Shown here piece by piece: positions 15,004 to 25,097 of a stretch of DNA of 48,648 nt. The DNA comes from Rhizobium sp. Q54 (GTDB lineage Bacteria > Pseudomonadota > Alphaproteobacteria > UBA828). The position numbers and the translations under genes are program-made. The stretch is taken from NCBI GenBank assembly GCA_945892755.1, contig CAMDDO010000014.1, positions 1-48,648 on the forward strand, written 5' to 3'. The notes beneath the pieces were generated by a model. The model had not been told where the DNA came from. It saw nothing but the letters and a program-made list of their open reading frames with translations, and made no database searches. Position 1 is the first letter of the stretch. Every line of letters starts with the position of its first letter.

Positions 15004-16122
15004 TCAGCGCCGGCGCACTTCCGCTAAGGTTTGCGCGCGATGGTGCGCGCCGCCGGTGGTCGGCCGCGGCACGCCGGTGGTGCCGGGAAAACTGAGCGGC
15101 AGGCCGCGCAGCGAGCGCACCGCGAGATAGGCGAAGGCCTGCGCTTCGAGCGCATCGCCGTCGGCGCCGATCGCCTCGATCGGCTCGACTGGAACGCCGA
15201 GCGCGGTCGCGAGCGCGCTCATCAGGACCGGGTTATGTCGCCCGCCGCCGGTGACCAGCCAGCGGCTCGGCGGCGTAGGCAGGAACTGGAGGCTGCGGGC
15301 GACCGCGGCGGCGGTAAAGGCGGTCAGCGTGGCCGCGCCATTGGCCGGGCTCAGCCGCATCAGCGGCGCGAGGTCGAAGGCGTTGCGATCGAGTGATTTC
15401 GGCGGCGGCCGATTGAAGTAGGGCGCGTCGAGCAGGGCACCGAGTGCACGCCGGTCTACCTGGCCGGATGAAGCGAGCCGCCCGTCGCGGTCGATCGGCT
15501 CGCCAGTGTGGCGCAGCGCCCAATCATCGATCAACGCGCCGCCGGGACCGGTATCGAAGGCGATCAGCCTGGTCTCCGCCGCCTCGCCCGCGGGCACGAA
15601 GCTGACGTTGCCGACGCCGCCCAGATTGAGCACGGCGACCGGCCGCTCGATCGCACTAGTCAACGCCGCGTGAAAAGCGGGCGCGAATGGTGCCCCCTCG
15701 CCGCCCGACGCGACGTCATGACGGCGGAAGTCGCTCACCACGTCGATGCCGCTGAGCGCGCACAGCCGCGCCCCGTCGCCGATCTGCACGGTCAGCCGCT
15801 CGTCCGGCGCGTGGCGGATGGTGTGGCCGTGAAAGCCGATGACGCGCACCACGGCCGGCTTGAGCGAAGCCCGCATGAGCAGCGCCCTGACCGCCTCGGC
15901 GTGGCGGTCGGTTAGCTCGCGCTCGACGCCATAGGGATCCGCGTCGCCATGGGCCGCCTCGGCGAGCCGCGTGCGAAACACCGCGTCATAGGGAATGCTG
16001 AGCCGCATGCCGGGAGACACGCGCAAGGCGCCGTCGGTCTCGATCAGGGCGGCGTCGATCCCATCCATCGACGTGCCGCTCATCAGACCGAGCGCAAGAA
16101 CCGGCTGAAACTCCACCCCCAT
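15004..16122 (-). CDS. anmK: Anhydro-N-acetylmuramic acid kinase
   Basis: 372 residues, the usual length. It phosphorylates and opens 1,6-anhydro-MurNAc from cell-wall turnover to MurNAc-6-phosphate. Seen: phosphate-binding ALGLMSGTSMDGIDAAL at the start, GFHGHTIRHAP, LNLGGVGNVSFVP, AFDTGPGGALIDDW and the late VTGGGRHNPVLM. The ATG at 16122 places MSGTSMDG at the normal distance from the N-terminus; the open frame extends upstream into the tyrS leader but that part is not conserved. Divergent from tyrS, the usual partner of anmK in alphaproteobacteria. Confidence 0.94.
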   Translation of the reverse strand: MGVEFQPVLALGLMSGTSMDGIDAALIETDGALRVSPGMRLSIPYDAVFRTRLAEAAHGDADPYGVERELTDRHAEAVRALLMRASLKPAVVRVIGFHGHTIRHAPDERLTVQIGDGARLCALSGIDVVSDFRRHDVASGGEGAPFAPAFHAALTSAIERPVAVLNLGGVGNVSFVPAGEAAETRLIAFDTGPGGALIDDWALRHTGEPIDRDGRLASSGQVDRRALGALLDAPYFNRPPPKSLDRNAFDLAPLMRLSPANGAATLTAFTAAAVARSLQFLPTPPSRWLVTGGGRHNPVLMSALATALGVPVEPIEAIGADGDALEAQAFAYLAVRSLRGLPLSFPGTTGVPRPTTGGAHHRAQTLAEVRRR

Positions 16123-16243
16123 GCCGCGTTGTGCCCCGTAGGTTCCCTGTGTTACACAGCCCGGCGCGGCCGCAACGCCCGGTCGGCGCACTTGTGAACC
16201 GGCCGAGGCCGGCCCGTCAATCCTAGGATTTACCGGTCGCGCC

Positions 16244-17497
16244 ATGGCGCAGTTTCGTTCCGAATTTCTCACCACTTTGGCGGCCCGCGGGTTCATCCAC
16301 CAGATGACCGACGAGGCCGAGCTCGACACACGCGCCGCCAAGGGCCCGATCACCGCCTATATCGGCTTCGATTGTACGGCGCCGAGCCTGCATGTCGGCA
16401 GTCTGGTCCAGATCATGATGCTGCGCTGGCTGCAGAAGACCGGCCACCGGCCGATCGTGCTGATGGGCGGCGGCACGACGCGGATCGGCGACCCCTCGGG
16501 CCGCGACGAAACGCGCAAATTGCTGACCGACGCGGCCATCGCCGCCAACATGGCCGGCATCAAAAGCTGCTTCGCGCGCTTCTTGACGTTCGGCGAGGAC
16601 GGCGTCGGCGCGATCATGGTCAACAACGCGGATTGGCTGAACGGCCTCGCCTATATCGACTTCCTGCGCGACTATGGCGCGCACTTCACCGTCAACCGTA
16701 TGCTGAGCTTCGATAGCGTGAAGCTGAGGCTCGAGCGCGAGCACTCGCTGACCTTCCTCGAATTCAACTACATGGTGCTGCAGGCCTATGATTTCCTGGA
16801 GCTGGCGCGGCGCCGCGATTGCCTGCTGCAAATGGGCGGTTCGGATCAATGGGGCAACATCGTCAACGGCGTCGAGCTGGCGCGCCGGGTCGATGGTCGG
16901 AGCCTCCATGGCTTGACCACGCCGCTGATCACGACCGCTTCGGGCGCCAAAATGGGCAAAACCGCCCAGGGCGCCGTCTGGATCGATGACGGGCTGCTTT
17001 CGCCCTACGACTACTATCAGTTCTGGCGCAATACCGACGATAAGGACGTCGGCCGCTTCCTGCGCCTGTTCACCGAGCTGCCGCTCGATGAAATCGCGCG
17101 GCTCGAGGCGCTCGAAGGGGCCGAGCTCAATGAGGCCAAGAAGCGCCTCGCGCTCGAAGCAACTATGCTGTGCCACGGCGTGGCTTCGGCCGAGGCTGCG
17201 GCGGAAACCGCCCGGCGTACCTTCGAGGAAGGCGGCATCGGCGCCGACCTTCCGGTCATCGACATTCCGCGCGACGAACTCGCGGCCGGTGTTCCCGCCT
17301 TCAAATTGTTCCAGCGCGCCGGCCTCGCCCCTTCTGGCGGCGAAGCAAGGAGGCTCATTCAGGGCGGCGGCGCCCGGTTGAACGACCAAACCCTGAATGG
17401 CGAGACGACATTGATAACCCTGGCCGATCTCGGCGCTTCGGGCGCCATCAAGCTTTCGGCCGGGCGCAAGCGACACGCCCTGGTGCGCCCAGGTTGA
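16244..17497 (+). CDS. tyrS: Tyrosyl-tRNA synthetase
   Basis: 417 residues. Class I synthetase charging tRNA-Tyr. HIGH-type motif HVGS at 50-53, tyrosine pocket and GGSDQWGNI at ~198-206, KMSKS-type motif KMGKT at 236-240, and a C-terminal S4-like RNA-binding domain (about 350-417, ending [12 protein letters not shown]). Starts at the ATG at 16244 with AGGA upstream. Divergent from anmK with a 121-base gap; convergent with the TetR gene. Full length and intact. Confidence 0.97.
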   Translation: MAQFRSEFLTTLAARGFIHQMTDEAELDTRAAKGPITAYIGFDCTAPSLHVGSLVQIMMLRWLQKTGHRPIVLMGGGTTRIGDPSGRDETRKLLTDAAIAANMAGIKSCFARFLTFGEDGVGAIMVNNADWLNGLAYIDFLRDYGAHFTVNRMLSFDSVKLRLEREHSLTFLEFNYMVLQAYDFLELARRRDCLLQMGGSDQWGNIVNGVELARRVDGRSLHGLTTPLITTASGAKMGKTAQGAVWIDDGLLSPYDYYQFWRNTDDKDVGRFLRLFTELPLDEIARLEALEGAELNEAKKRLALEATMLCHGVASAEAAAETARRTFEEGGIGADLPVIDIPRDELAAGVPAFKLFQRAGLAPSGGEARRLIQGGGARLNDQTLNGETTLITLADLGASGAIKLSAGRKRHALVRPG

Positions 17498-17502
17498 AGC
17501 AT

Positions 17503-17538
17503 TTCACGCCGACGAGAATTAATTCACCGGATCGTGAA
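17503..17538. repeat. 36-bp operator-like repeat, copy A
   Basis: Matches copy B (18231-18266) at 26 of 36 positions in the same orientation. It contains the 16-bp palindrome-like site TTCACCGGATCGTGAA (17523-17538) and, 20 bases upstream, TTCACGCCGACGAGAA. It lies between the convergent ends of tyrS and the TetR gene, an odd place for an operator. Confidence 0.6.
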
Positions 17539-17554
17539 GACGTATTTCCCTAGG

Positions 17555-18211
17555 CTATGAATTGATCGATTTGGGCCGATCAGGGGTGCCGGACCGCAAG
17601 GCGTCGAACTGAGCACGCGCGCCGGTCATGACGGCCGCCTCCAATCTGGTCCAGGTCGCATCGCCGGTCCCGAGCTCGATGCCATAGACCGTCTTTGCCG
17701 AGCCGCGGCCCAGCAGAGCCGCATAGGTGATGGCGTGCATATAGGTCGTCAGTCCGACCATTTCGTCGGCGCTTGGGGGCGCGCCCAGCAGCCTTGCCAA
17801 GGCGCCGAACAGGCGTTTCGTCTCTCGCTCACGTTTCACCGAAAGAATATCAGATAATATATTGTTATTATTAACTTCATAGGCGAGAACGGCCAGCGCC
17901 ACGGGGCGCCGCCGCAGCGCCTTCACAAGACGCACGAGAACAAGGCTATAAAGCATTGTCTTATTGATCTTAAGGGTCTCATCGAGCAAGCCCGCCAAGA
18001 GCTCCTCGGCGCTCCACCACAGATCGGCCATCTCGGCATAACGCTTGAGCAGCGCGTTGAGATCGCCGAAGTATTTGTAGACGAGAGCCTTATCGACGCC
18101 GGCCCGCGCCGCGACGGCACTCGCGCTCAGCGCTAGGACGCCGTCGCGCTCGAGCACCTGCCCGACCGCGTCGACCAGGCGCTGCTCGGTCAGTTGCCGG
18201 TTCCTCCGCAT
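17555..18211 (-). CDS. TetR-family transcriptional regulator
   Basis: 218 residues. Residues 1-55 are a TetR helix-turn-helix (TEQRLVDAVGQVLERDGVLA, then VAARAGVDKALVYKYFGDLN). The ligand-binding half is helical and not assignable. I take the ATG at 18211 because GAGAAGG precedes it by 8-9 bases; the GTG at 18235 is open but lies inside an operator-like repeat and lacks a ribosome-binding site. Sites of the form TTCAY-N6-GTGAA occur at 18251 and 18274 upstream and at 17523 downstream, so it probably binds its own upstream region. No obvious target operon: upstream, 18290-18475 holds no gene. Confidence 0.88.
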   Translation of the reverse strand: MRRNRQLTEQRLVDAVGQVLERDGVLALSASAVAARAGVDKALVYKYFGDLNALLKRYAEMADLWWSAEELLAGLLDETLKINKTMLYSLVLVRLVKALRRRPVALAVLAYEVNNNNILSDILSVKRERETKRLFGALARLLGAPPSADEMVGLTTYMHAITYAALLGRGSAKTVYGIELGTGDATWTRLEAAVMTGARAQFDALRSGTPDRPKSINS

Positions 18212-18230
18212 GGCGCGGCCCTTCTCGCTA

Positions 18231-18289
18231 TTCACGCATGAGAGAATTATTTCATGGATCCGTGAATTTATTGTTCATGTTCGCGTGAA
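18231..18289. promoter_or_regulatory. Operator-like array upstream of the TetR gene (copy B plus extra site)
   Basis: Two 16-bp sites of the same shape lie in tandem: TTCATGGATCCGTGAA (18251-18266) and TTCATGTTCGCGTGAA (18274-18289), plus a half-matching TTCACGCATGAGAGAA at 18231. Spacing is 20 and 23 bases, about two helical turns, which would put bound dimers on one face of the DNA. Together with copy A at 17503-17538 the TTCAY-N6-GTGAA form is seen three times. Binding by the adjacent TetR protein is inferred. Confidence 0.6.
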
Positions 18290-18475
18290 TTGATCGCCGG
18301 CCGCCGAGAGGAGAAGGACGGCTGGCCGCGCGGCTGGGGGGGCACGAGATCCGCGGTTCCGGCGCCGTAATTCGAAGCGAGGCTTAGGAGCTCAGTCGAG
18401 AGCGTTAAATAGCTTCACGTGGAACATTACCAAGGCATTAGGAATTGAAGCCGCGCCGGACCTTAGCGCGCGGCG

Positions 18476-18835
18476 CTATTCCGGTTTCCAAGGCTCGTAA
18501 TCGCCCGTCGCCGGCGCCCGCTTGCCGCCGCGCAGCGTATGGCCCGGCGGGCGATAGGCGAGCGGCGTGCCGGTCAGATTCGGCTCATGCGGCTTCTCCC
18601 AGCGCTGCGCCGCGAGCGGCCTGCTGCTTGGCGGATCGTCCCGACTGTGATTGAGCCAGGCATGCCAGCCAGGGGGCACGCGCGAGCCATCATCATCGCC
18701 GACATAGAGCACCCAGCGCCGCTCCGGCCGATTCTTGGAGGGCCGGCGCTCCCTGAAATAACGATTGCCAAACTCGTCGGCGCCGACCGAGCGACCGCAC
18801 AGCCACGTATTGATCAATGTGCCGACACTTGCCAT
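18476..18835 (-). CDS. NADH:ubiquinone oxidoreductase accessory subunit, NDUFA12 family
   Basis: 119 residues of the NDUFA12 (17.2-kDa/B17.2) complex I accessory family, found in alphaproteobacteria and mitochondria. Seen: GTLINTWLCGRSVGADEFGN near the start, YFRERRPSKNRPERRWVLYV, VPPGWHAWLNH, and the tail GDYEPWKPE. It associates with the peripheral arm of complex I at the membrane. The ATG at 18835 has GGAGAG upstream; a longer frame to 19015 is not conserved. No other complex I genes are near. Divergent from nrdJ. Confidence 0.93.
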   Translation of the reverse strand: MASVGTLINTWLCGRSVGADEFGNRYFRERRPSKNRPERRWVLYVGDDDGSRVPPGWHAWLNHSRDDPPSSRPLAAQRWEKPHEPNLTGTPLAYRPPGHTLRGGKRAPATGDYEPWKPE

Positions 18836-19206
18836 TGAAGCCGCTCTCCGCGATCGAGTTTGTCGGGCGCGGATCATGCCGCCCAAAGGTTGCGACGTAA
18901 AGCCCCGGCGCGCTCGTTGGGCCGCGAAGTCTTCGGCGAATGGATGGGCGACTTTACCACGCCGAGGACATGGAATTCTCAATAAGGGTTGTTTTTGCCA
19001 TTTATGACGGTGCATTTTCGCAACAGATTGATCACGGTATTCTCGCTCACCCCAAAATCTTGTTGCTGACGCGAAATCTGGTAGGCTAGACTAATACTCT
19101 AACAAGATGTCGCCCCTCGGGATCGAGTCGATCTTGAGCCGAGCGGGTGGCGCGCATTCTCCGGGGCGCAGGCCGGGGCCGATTCCGATTTTCGAGGGGG
19201 GAACCG
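18836..19206. other. Intergenic region between NDUFA12 gene and nrdJ
   Basis: 371 bases with no gene. Both divergent promoters must lie here, but no close match to a -35/-10 pair stands out. ATCTTGTT (19057-19064) and AACAAGAT (19101-19108) form an exact 8-base inverted repeat 36 bases apart. I looked for a cobalamin riboswitch (B12 box) and NrdR boxes and saw neither. Confidence 0.5.
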
Positions 19207-22200
19207 ATGCGCATTGCGCGGCGCTTCACGAGCGACGGCGAATCGCCCTATGGCGCGATCGAATTCTGCCGTACGACGAGCGAAATCCGCAATCCCGATG
19301 GCTCGGTCGTGTTCTGCCAGCGCGATATCGAAGTGCCCTCCGGCTGGTCGCAGGTCGCGGCCGATATTCTGGCGCAGAAATATTTCCGGCGTAAGGGCGT
19401 GCCGGCCGCGCTTCGCAGCCTTCCCGAGGAAGGGGTGCCGGCGTGGCTGTGGCGGCGCGAAGCCGATCGCGCCGCGCTTGAGCGCCTGCCCGAGAGCGAG
19501 CGGAGCGGCGGCGAGAACTCGGCCAAACAGATTTTCGACCGGCTTGCCGGGACCTGGACCTATTGGGGCTGGAAGGCCGGCTATTTCGACGGCGAGAGCG
19601 ATGCGCGGGCGTTCTTTGACGAGCTGCGCGTCATGTTGTGCCGTCAAATGGCGGCGCCCAATTCGCCGCAATGGTTCAACACTGGTCTGCATTGGGCCTA
19701 TGGCATCGATGGACCGGCGCAAGGCCATTATTACGTCGACTTCGAATCGGGCGAGCTGACCGCGTCGAGCTCCGCCTATGAGCATCCGCAGCCGCACGCC
19801 TGTTTCATCCAGAGCATCAACGACGATCTCGTCAATGAGGGCGGGATCATGGACCTCTGGGTGCGCGAGGCGCGCCTGTTCAAATACGGCTCGGGTACCG
19901 GCACGAACTTCTCATCGCTGCGCGGCGAGGCCGAGCCGCTCTCGGGCGGCGGTCGTTCCTCGGGCCTGATGAGCTTCCTCAAGATCGGCGACCGCGCGGC
20001 CGGCGCGATCAAGTCGGGCGGCACGACACGGCGCGCCGCCAAAATGGTGATCGTCGACGCCGATCATCCGGACATCGAGCAATACATCAACTGGAAGGTG
20101 ATCGAGGAGCAGAAGGTCGCCGCGCTGGTCGCCGGCTCGAAGCTGGCCGACCAGCACCTCAACACGATCATCAAACGCTGTCATGAAGCCGAGGGCGACG
20201 CACGCTTCGATCCCAAACAGAACCTCGCTCTCGCGCGCGCGATTCGCGAGGCACGCAAGGCGGCGATCCCTGAGAACTACATTCAGCGCGCCATCCAGCT
20301 CGCGCGCCAGGGCTACAAGCGGATCGACTTCCGCATCTACGATACCGATTGGCAATCCGAAGCCTATCTCACCGTCTCGGGCCAGAACTCGAACAACACG
20401 GTGCGCGTGACCAACGATTTCCTCGAGCGCGTCGAGCGCGACGAGGACTGGCAGCTGTACCGCCGCATCGACGGCAAGGTGGCGCGTACCCTGAAGGCAC
20501 GCGACCTTTGGGAGCAGATCGCCCAGGCGGCCTGGCATTCAGCCGATCCGGGCGTTCAGTTCGACACCACCATCAACGAGTGGCACACCTGCCCGGCCGA
20601 TGGCCGCATCAACGCGTCGAACCCGTGCTCCGAGTACATGTTTCTCGACGACACGGCGTGCAATCTCGCCTCGCTCAATCTTTTGGCGTTCCGCAAGGCC
20701 GATGGCCGCTTCGATGTCGACGGGTTCGAGCACGCGGTCAGGCTATGGACCGTGGTGCTCGAGATCTCGGTGCTAATGGCGCAATATCCGTCGCGCGAGA
20801 TCGCCCAGCGTTCGTTCGACTTCCGCACGCTCGGCCTGGGCTTCGCCAATATCGGCGGCCTCATGATGTGCGCCGGCATTCCTTATGACAGCCCCGCTGC
20901 GCGCGCGATGTGCGGCGCGATCAGCGCGGTCATGACCGGCGTTTCCTACGCGACGTCGGCCGAGATGGCGGGCGAGCTTGGCGCCTTTTCGCGCTTCGCG
21001 CACAACCGCGACGCCATGCTGCGCGTCGTCCGCAATCACCGGCGCGCCGCGCACGGCGAGACCACCGGCTATGAAGGCCTCGCCGTCCAGCCCGTGCCGC
21101 TCGATGTCGGCAATTGCCCGGACGAGGCGTTGATCGACGCCGCCCGGCGCGCATGGGACAACGCGCTCGAGCTCGGCTCGCGTCACGGCTTCCGCAACGC
21201 CCAGACCACGGTGATCGCGCCGACCGGCACGATCGGGCTGATCATGGATTGCGACACCACGGGCATCGAGCCCGATTTCGCGCTCGTCAAATTCAAGAAG
21301 CTCGCCGGTGGCGGCTATTTCAAGATCATCAACCGTTCGGTGCCCGACGCGCTCGCCGCGCTGGGCTACGACGAAAAGCTGGTCGAGAGCATCGTGCGCT
21401 ATGTCGTCGGCCACGGCACGCTGGCCGGCGCGCCGCACATCAATCACGAGGCGCTGGCCGCCAAGGGCTTTCCGCGCGCGGTGATCGACAATGTCGAATC
21501 CGCGCTCGCCGCCGCGTTCGAGCTCCGTTTCGCCTTCAACAAATGGACGCTGGGCGAAGACTTTTGCACGCGCGGCCTTGGCTTTTCGAAGGAGCAGCTC
21601 GCCGACCCCTCGTTCGATATCCTGACCGCGCTCGGCTTCGGCGCGAAGGAGGTCGAGGCCGCGACGATCTATTGCTGCGGTGCCATGACGGTCGAAGGCG
21701 CGCCGGGCTTGAAGGCCGAGCATTTGCCGGTGTTCGACTGCGCCAATCCGTGCGGTCGGCTCGGCAAGCGCTATTTATCGGTCGAAAGCCATATTCGCAT
21801 GATGGCGGCGAGCCAGCCGTTCATCACCGGTGCGATCTCGAAAACCATCAACATGGCGGCGTCGGCCACGGTCGAGGACTGCAAGGCCGCCTACCGTCTG
21901 TCCTGGCGCTTGGGTCTCAAGGCGAATGCGCTCTATCGTGACGGCTCGAAGCTGTCGCAGCCGCTGAACGCTTTGGTGCTGGGTGACGATCTGGCCGAGA
22001 CACTCGAAGACGCGACGCAGCCGGAGCGCATCGCGCGCGTTGCCGAGCGTATCGTCGAGCGCATCATCACCAAGCCGACCGAGCGGCGGCGTCTGCCGCA
22101 GCGGCGGCGCGGCTACACCCAGAAGGCGATCGTCGGCGGCCACAAGGTTTATTTGCGCACCGGCGAGTTCCAGGATGGCGGGCTCGGTGAAATCTTCATC

Positions 22201-22998
22201 GACATGCACAAGGAAGGCGCCGCCTTCCGTAGTCTGATGAACAATTTCGCGATCGCGATTTCGATTGGCCTGCAATACGGCGTGCCGCTCGATGAGTTCG
22301 TCGACGCCTTCACCTTCACGCGCTTCGAACCGGCGGGCATGGTTGAAGGCAACGAGGCGATCAAGATGTCGACCTCGGTGCTCGATTATCTGTTCCGCGA
22401 ACTCGCCATCTCCTATCTTGGGCGGAGCGACCTCGCCCATGTCGAGGCGGCCGATCTGCGTCAGGACGAGCTCGGGCGCGGCGTGCGCGAAGAGCAGCGC
22501 GGCCTGCCCGAGGTCGACAAGCCGGCCACGGGCGGCGTGCTCCACGACCTGCTGAAGACCGGCGTGGCGAGCGGCGTGGTGAGCGCCGGCTTCGTGCGCA
22601 GCCTTTTGGTCCTGAACGGCGGCGCCGGGCGCGGCGATGGCGGCGCGAGCAAGGCGAGCCTCGGGCACTACGACGTCCAAGGCATCACCTCGCTCGACGT
22701 GATCGAGAATGACCCGATGCCGGCCGCGCGGGGCCTCGCCGCCGGCGGCCTTAGCCAAACCACCGTCGCCGCGCTCGGCGGCGAACACTTTTCGAACGGT
22801 TCTGCGGCCGTCGCTCTGTCCGTGACCACCGAAACCCAAACGGCCTTCGTCGCCGCCGCCGCGCTCGAGCGCGTGCGGAAAGCGAGGCTGAAGGGTTATG
22901 TCGGTGAGTCCTGCGGGGAGTGCGGCAACTTCACGCTTGTGCGCAACGGCACCTGCCTGAAGTGCGACACGTGTGGCGCTACCAGTGGCTGTTCCTAA
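19207..22998 (+). CDS. nrdJ: Adenosylcobalamin-dependent ribonucleotide reductase (class II)
   Basis: 1263 residues. Reduces ribonucleotides to deoxyribonucleotides using adenosylcobalamin, without oxygen dependence or a second subunit. Seen: [11 protein letters not shown], the catalytic Asn-Cys-Glu set in [28 protein letters not shown], and a C-terminal cysteine-rich tail ([20 protein letters not shown]) that cycles reducing equivalents. The ATG at 19207 follows GAGGGGGGA; a frame open to 19147 is not conserved. The length, with the extra domain before the zinc-type tail, is normal for alphaproteobacterial NrdJ; no intein is visible. Followed by a strong terminator. No class I genes occur in the window. 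Confidence 0.97.
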   Translation: MRIARRFTSDGESPYGAIEFCRTTSEIRNPDGSVVFCQRDIEVPSGWSQVAADILAQKYFRRKGVPAALRSLPEEGVPAWLWRREADRAALERLPESERSGGENSAKQIFDRLAGTWTYWGWKAGYFDGESDARAFFDELRVMLCRQMAAPNSPQWFNTGLHWAYGIDGPAQGHYYVDFESGELTASSSAYEHPQPHACFIQSINDDLVNEGGIMDLWVREARLFKYGSGTGTNFSSLRGEAEPLSGGGRSSGLMSFLKIGDRAAGAIKSGGTTRRAAKMVIVDADHPDIEQYINWKVIEEQKVAALVAGSKLADQHLNTIIKRCHEAEGDARFDPKQNLALARAIREARKAAIPENYIQRAIQLARQGYKRIDFRIYDTDWQSEAYLTVSGQNSNNTVRVTNDFLERVERDEDWQLYRRIDGKVARTLKARDLWEQIAQAAWHSADPGVQFDTTINEWHTCPADGRINASNPCSEYMFLDDTACNLASLNLLAFRKADGRFDVDGFEHAVRLWTVVLEISVLMAQYPSREIAQRSFDFRTLGLGFANIGGLMMCAGIPYDSPAARAMCGAISAVMTGVSYATSAEMAGELGAFSRFAHNRDAMLRVVRNHRRAAHGETTGYEGLAVQPVPLDVGNCPDEALIDAARRAWDNALELGSRHGFRNAQTTVIAPTGTIGLIMDCDTTGIEPDFALVKFKKLAGGGYFKIINRSVPDALAALGYDEKLVESIVRYVVGHGTLAGAPHINHEALAAKGFPRAVIDNVESALAAAFELRFAFNKWTLGEDFCTRGLGFSKEQLADPSFDILTALGFGAKEVEAATIYCCGAMTVEGAPGLKAEHLPVFDCANPCGRLGKRYLSVESHIRMMAASQPFITGAISKTINMAASATVEDCKAAYRLSWRLGLKANALYRDGSKLSQPLNALVLGDDLAETLEDATQPERIARVAERIVERIITKPTERRRLPQRRRGYTQKAIVGGHKVYLRTGEFQDGGLGEIFIDMHKEGAAFRSLMNNFAIAISIGLQYGVPLDEFVDAFTFTRFEPAGMVEGNEAIKMSTSVLDYLFRELAISYLGRSDLAHVEAADLRQDELGRGVREEQRGLPEVDKPATGGVLHDLLKTGVASGVVSAGFVRSLLVLNGGAGRGDGGASKASLGHYDVQGITSLDVIENDPMPAARGLAAGGLSQTTVAALGGEHFSNGSAAVALSVTTETQTAFVAAAALERVRKARLKGYVGESCGECGNFTLVRNGTCLKCDTCGATSGCS

Positions 22999-23039
22999 CG
23001 ACCGTTCATCTCCCGCGGTCTAAGCTGCTGGTAACTTGT

Positions 23040-23074
23040 GGGGGTGCGTGCAATGCGCACCCCCTCTTTTTTTT
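23040..23074 (+). terminator. Rho-independent terminator of nrdJ
   Basis: Perfect 9-bp stem GGGGGTGCG/CGCACCCCC (23040-23048 with 23056-23064), 7-base loop, then TCTTTTTTTT. It lies 42 bases after the nrdJ stop. Confidence 0.95.
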
Positions 23075-23296
23075 CGCGCTTCGGAACAGCCACGGGTAGT
23101 CCAGGCGCGCAGTATGGCGCAGCCCACGGCGCGCGCAACTGGTCTTTGCGAAAATTTTTAGCGTATTGAAATTAAACGGTTATTTTTTGCCACCGGGCAG
23201 TGCGAACAGCGCATACTTTGGCCTAGCCAGAGGCCGCCAAGGGTCACGCGATGGCGGCGAGCGGCGCCGGACTTGGCGCTGGATTCGATGCCCGAA

Positions 23297-24217
23297 TCAG
23301 CGTGGCGCGCGCGTCGCCAGATCGACAAAGCGCCAGTCGGATTGCCCTGCCAGTTGGTCAATGAAGAGGCGGACCTTGGCCGATAACAGACGCGACGAGG
23401 GATAGACCGCGCTGATCGGCAATGTCGGTGCTTCATACGCAGCCAACACCACCTCGAGCCGGCCGGCTCCCACATCATCCATCACTTGATAGGCCATCAC
23501 GCGGGCGAGCCCACCGCCCGCGAGCACATGGTCAATCGCGGCCTCGTTGCTGTTGGTGAGGAGGCGCGGTGACAGGCGGACGCGAATATCGCCGCCGCCC
23601 TCCGCGAAGAAATGCCATTCGTGCGGCGCATCAGGCGAAGCGAACAACGCGATCTGGTGCTCGGCCAGCCGCTCTGGCCGCTCGGGCCGGCCGAAACGGG
23701 CCAAATAGGCGGGACTCGCGACCACCACGCGCCGTGTCTCGCCGAGCCGGCGCGCCACCAAACTCGAGTCATCGAGCGCGCCGATGCGGATCGCGATATC
23801 GATCCCCTCTTCGACCAGATTGACCACGCGATCGTTCAATTGCAGGTCGACGATGACGTCAGCGTAGCGGATCATGTAGGCCGAGAGCCGCGGCGCGACG
23901 TGAAGGCGCCCGAACATGCGCGGCGCGGACACGACCAAGCGACCGCGCGGCACGGCCCGCTCGTTCTGCAATTCGGCGTTCGCCTCGTCGAGATCGGCGA
24001 GAATACGTCGCGCCTGTCCGAGATAGCGTCGGCCCGCTTCCGTTAGGCCGAGCGATCGCGTGGTCCGCTGAATCAGTCTGACGCCAAGCTCGCTTTCGAG
24101 CGCGCCGATCAATCGCGTGACGGCCGAAGGCGAGACGCCGAGACGCCGCGCCCCGGCGGCGAAGCCGTTGGCCTCGGATACAGCGACGAACGCGGACAAG
24201 GCGTCGAACCGGTCCAT
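23297..24217 (-). CDS. LysR-family transcriptional regulator
   Basis: 306 residues. N-terminal winged helix-turn-helix (MDRFDALSAFVAVSEANGFA, then VTRLIGALESELGVRLIQRT) and a C-terminal effector-binding domain (GRLVVSAPRMFG, LNDRVVNLVEEGIDIAIRIG). The ATG at 24217 has AGGA upstream; an extension to 24253 is not conserved. It is divergent from the flavin-type oxidoreductase gene at 24334, with 116 bases between, the classical layout for a LysR activator and its target. The 220 bases between the nrdJ terminator and the end of this gene hold no gene. Confidence 0.92.
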   Translation of the reverse strand: MDRFDALSAFVAVSEANGFAAGARRLGVSPSAVTRLIGALESELGVRLIQRTTRSLGLTEAGRRYLGQARRILADLDEANAELQNERAVPRGRLVVSAPRMFGRLHVAPRLSAYMIRYADVIVDLQLNDRVVNLVEEGIDIAIRIGALDDSSLVARRLGETRRVVVASPAYLARFGRPERPERLAEHQIALFASPDAPHEWHFFAEGGGDIRVRLSPRLLTNSNEAAIDHVLAGGGLARVMAYQVMDDVGAGRLEVVLAAYEAPTLPISAVYPSSRLLSAKVRLFIDQLAGQSDWRFVDLATRAPR

Positions 24218-24230
24218 GATATTATTCCTA

Positions 24231-24256
24231 ATTTTGCAATTATATGATGACAAAAT
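24231..24256. promoter_or_regulatory. Inverted repeat in the LysR/oxidoreductase divergent region
   Basis: ATTTTG (24231-24236) and CAAAAT (24251-24256) form a perfect 6-base inverted repeat with 14 bases between, in an AT-rich region that stands out from the surroundings. The position fits a LysR-type site, but the sequence is not a clear T-N11-A box. Confidence 0.4.
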
Positions 24257-24333
24257 ACCATATTATCCTGAAATACGCCATACAGTAGCCTGGCTGCACA
24301 TCGGATTTGCGGGAATGCCGAAGGAGCCAAGCC

Positions 24334-24978
24334 ATGACCACGCCGACAAGCGACGTCGCCTTCACGCCAAGGGTAAAGGCGATCCAGGCCAAACGCGGCT
24401 CGCGTCAAGCCTATGAGCGGCTCGAGGCGCGCGGCGGCTGGCAGAGCGCGGTGACGCCCGAGCTCGCGGCCTTCATCGCCGAGCGCGACAGCTTCTACCT
24501 CGCGACCTCGAACGCCGCAGGCCAGCCTTATATCCAGCATCGCGGCGGCCCGAAGGGCTTCCTCCGCGTGATCGACCAGCGCACGCTCGGCTTCGCCGAT
24601 TTTCGCGGCAATAAGCAATACATCACGCTCGGCAATTTGGCCGAGAACGACCGCGCGTTTATCTTTCTCATGGACTACGCGCACCAGGCCCGCGTGAAAA
24701 TCTGGGGCCGCGCACGCGTGATCGAGGATGATCCCGCTCTGCTCGCACGCCTGACGCCCGAAGGCTATGACGCCAAGCCCGAGCAGGCGATCCTGTTCAC
24801 CATCGACGCGTGGGACGGCAATTGCCGCCAGCACATCCCGCAATTCCTCGCGGTTTCCGACGTGACGAAAGCGGTCGAGGCGCTGCAGAAGCGCCTCGCA
24901 GCCGCCGAACAGGACAATGCGGCGCTGCGTCAACGACTAGGCGAGGCACGCTTGACGCAGGTCGGCACGGGTTTGTGA
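24334..24978 (+). CDS. Pyridoxamine 5'-phosphate oxidase-family flavoprotein
   Basis: 214 residues. Residues ~50-165 form a split-barrel FMN-binding domain of the PNPOx-like group: FIAERDSFYLATSNAAGQPY, HRGGPKGFLRVID, NLAENDRAFIFLMDY, VKIWGRARVIEDD. These proteins bind FMN or F420 and reduce small molecules; the substrate is unknown and this is not PdxH itself. The C-terminus (about 175-205) looks like a coiled coil. AAGGAG precedes the ATG at 24334. Probably controlled by the divergent LysR gene. Confidence 0.87.
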   Translation: MTTPTSDVAFTPRVKAIQAKRGSRQAYERLEARGGWQSAVTPELAAFIAERDSFYLATSNAAGQPYIQHRGGPKGFLRVIDQRTLGFADFRGNKQYITLGNLAENDRAFIFLMDYAHQARVKIWGRARVIEDDPALLARLTPEGYDAKPEQAILFTIDAWDGNCRQHIPQFLAVSDVTKAVEALQKRLAAAEQDNAALRQRLGEARLTQVGTGL

Positions 24979-25097
24979 GGCATCGAAGCTTTTCGATCGC
25001 GCGAGCGAACCTCGATTTACCGGAGGTTTTCCAAGGTGTAGCGTCCCTGACGAGCCGCCGCACAAGTCGGCCATCCAACACGGAAAGGGAGTTCACC

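Noticed and set aside
18211-18235. GTG start for the TetR gene at 18235
   Set aside because: It sits within an operator-like repeat and has no ribosome-binding site, whereas the ATG at 18211 has GAGAAGG.
18836-19206. Cobalamin riboswitch or NrdR boxes before nrdJ
   Set aside because: Looked for because the enzyme needs B12. No B12-box-like sequence or paired NrdR boxes could be seen.
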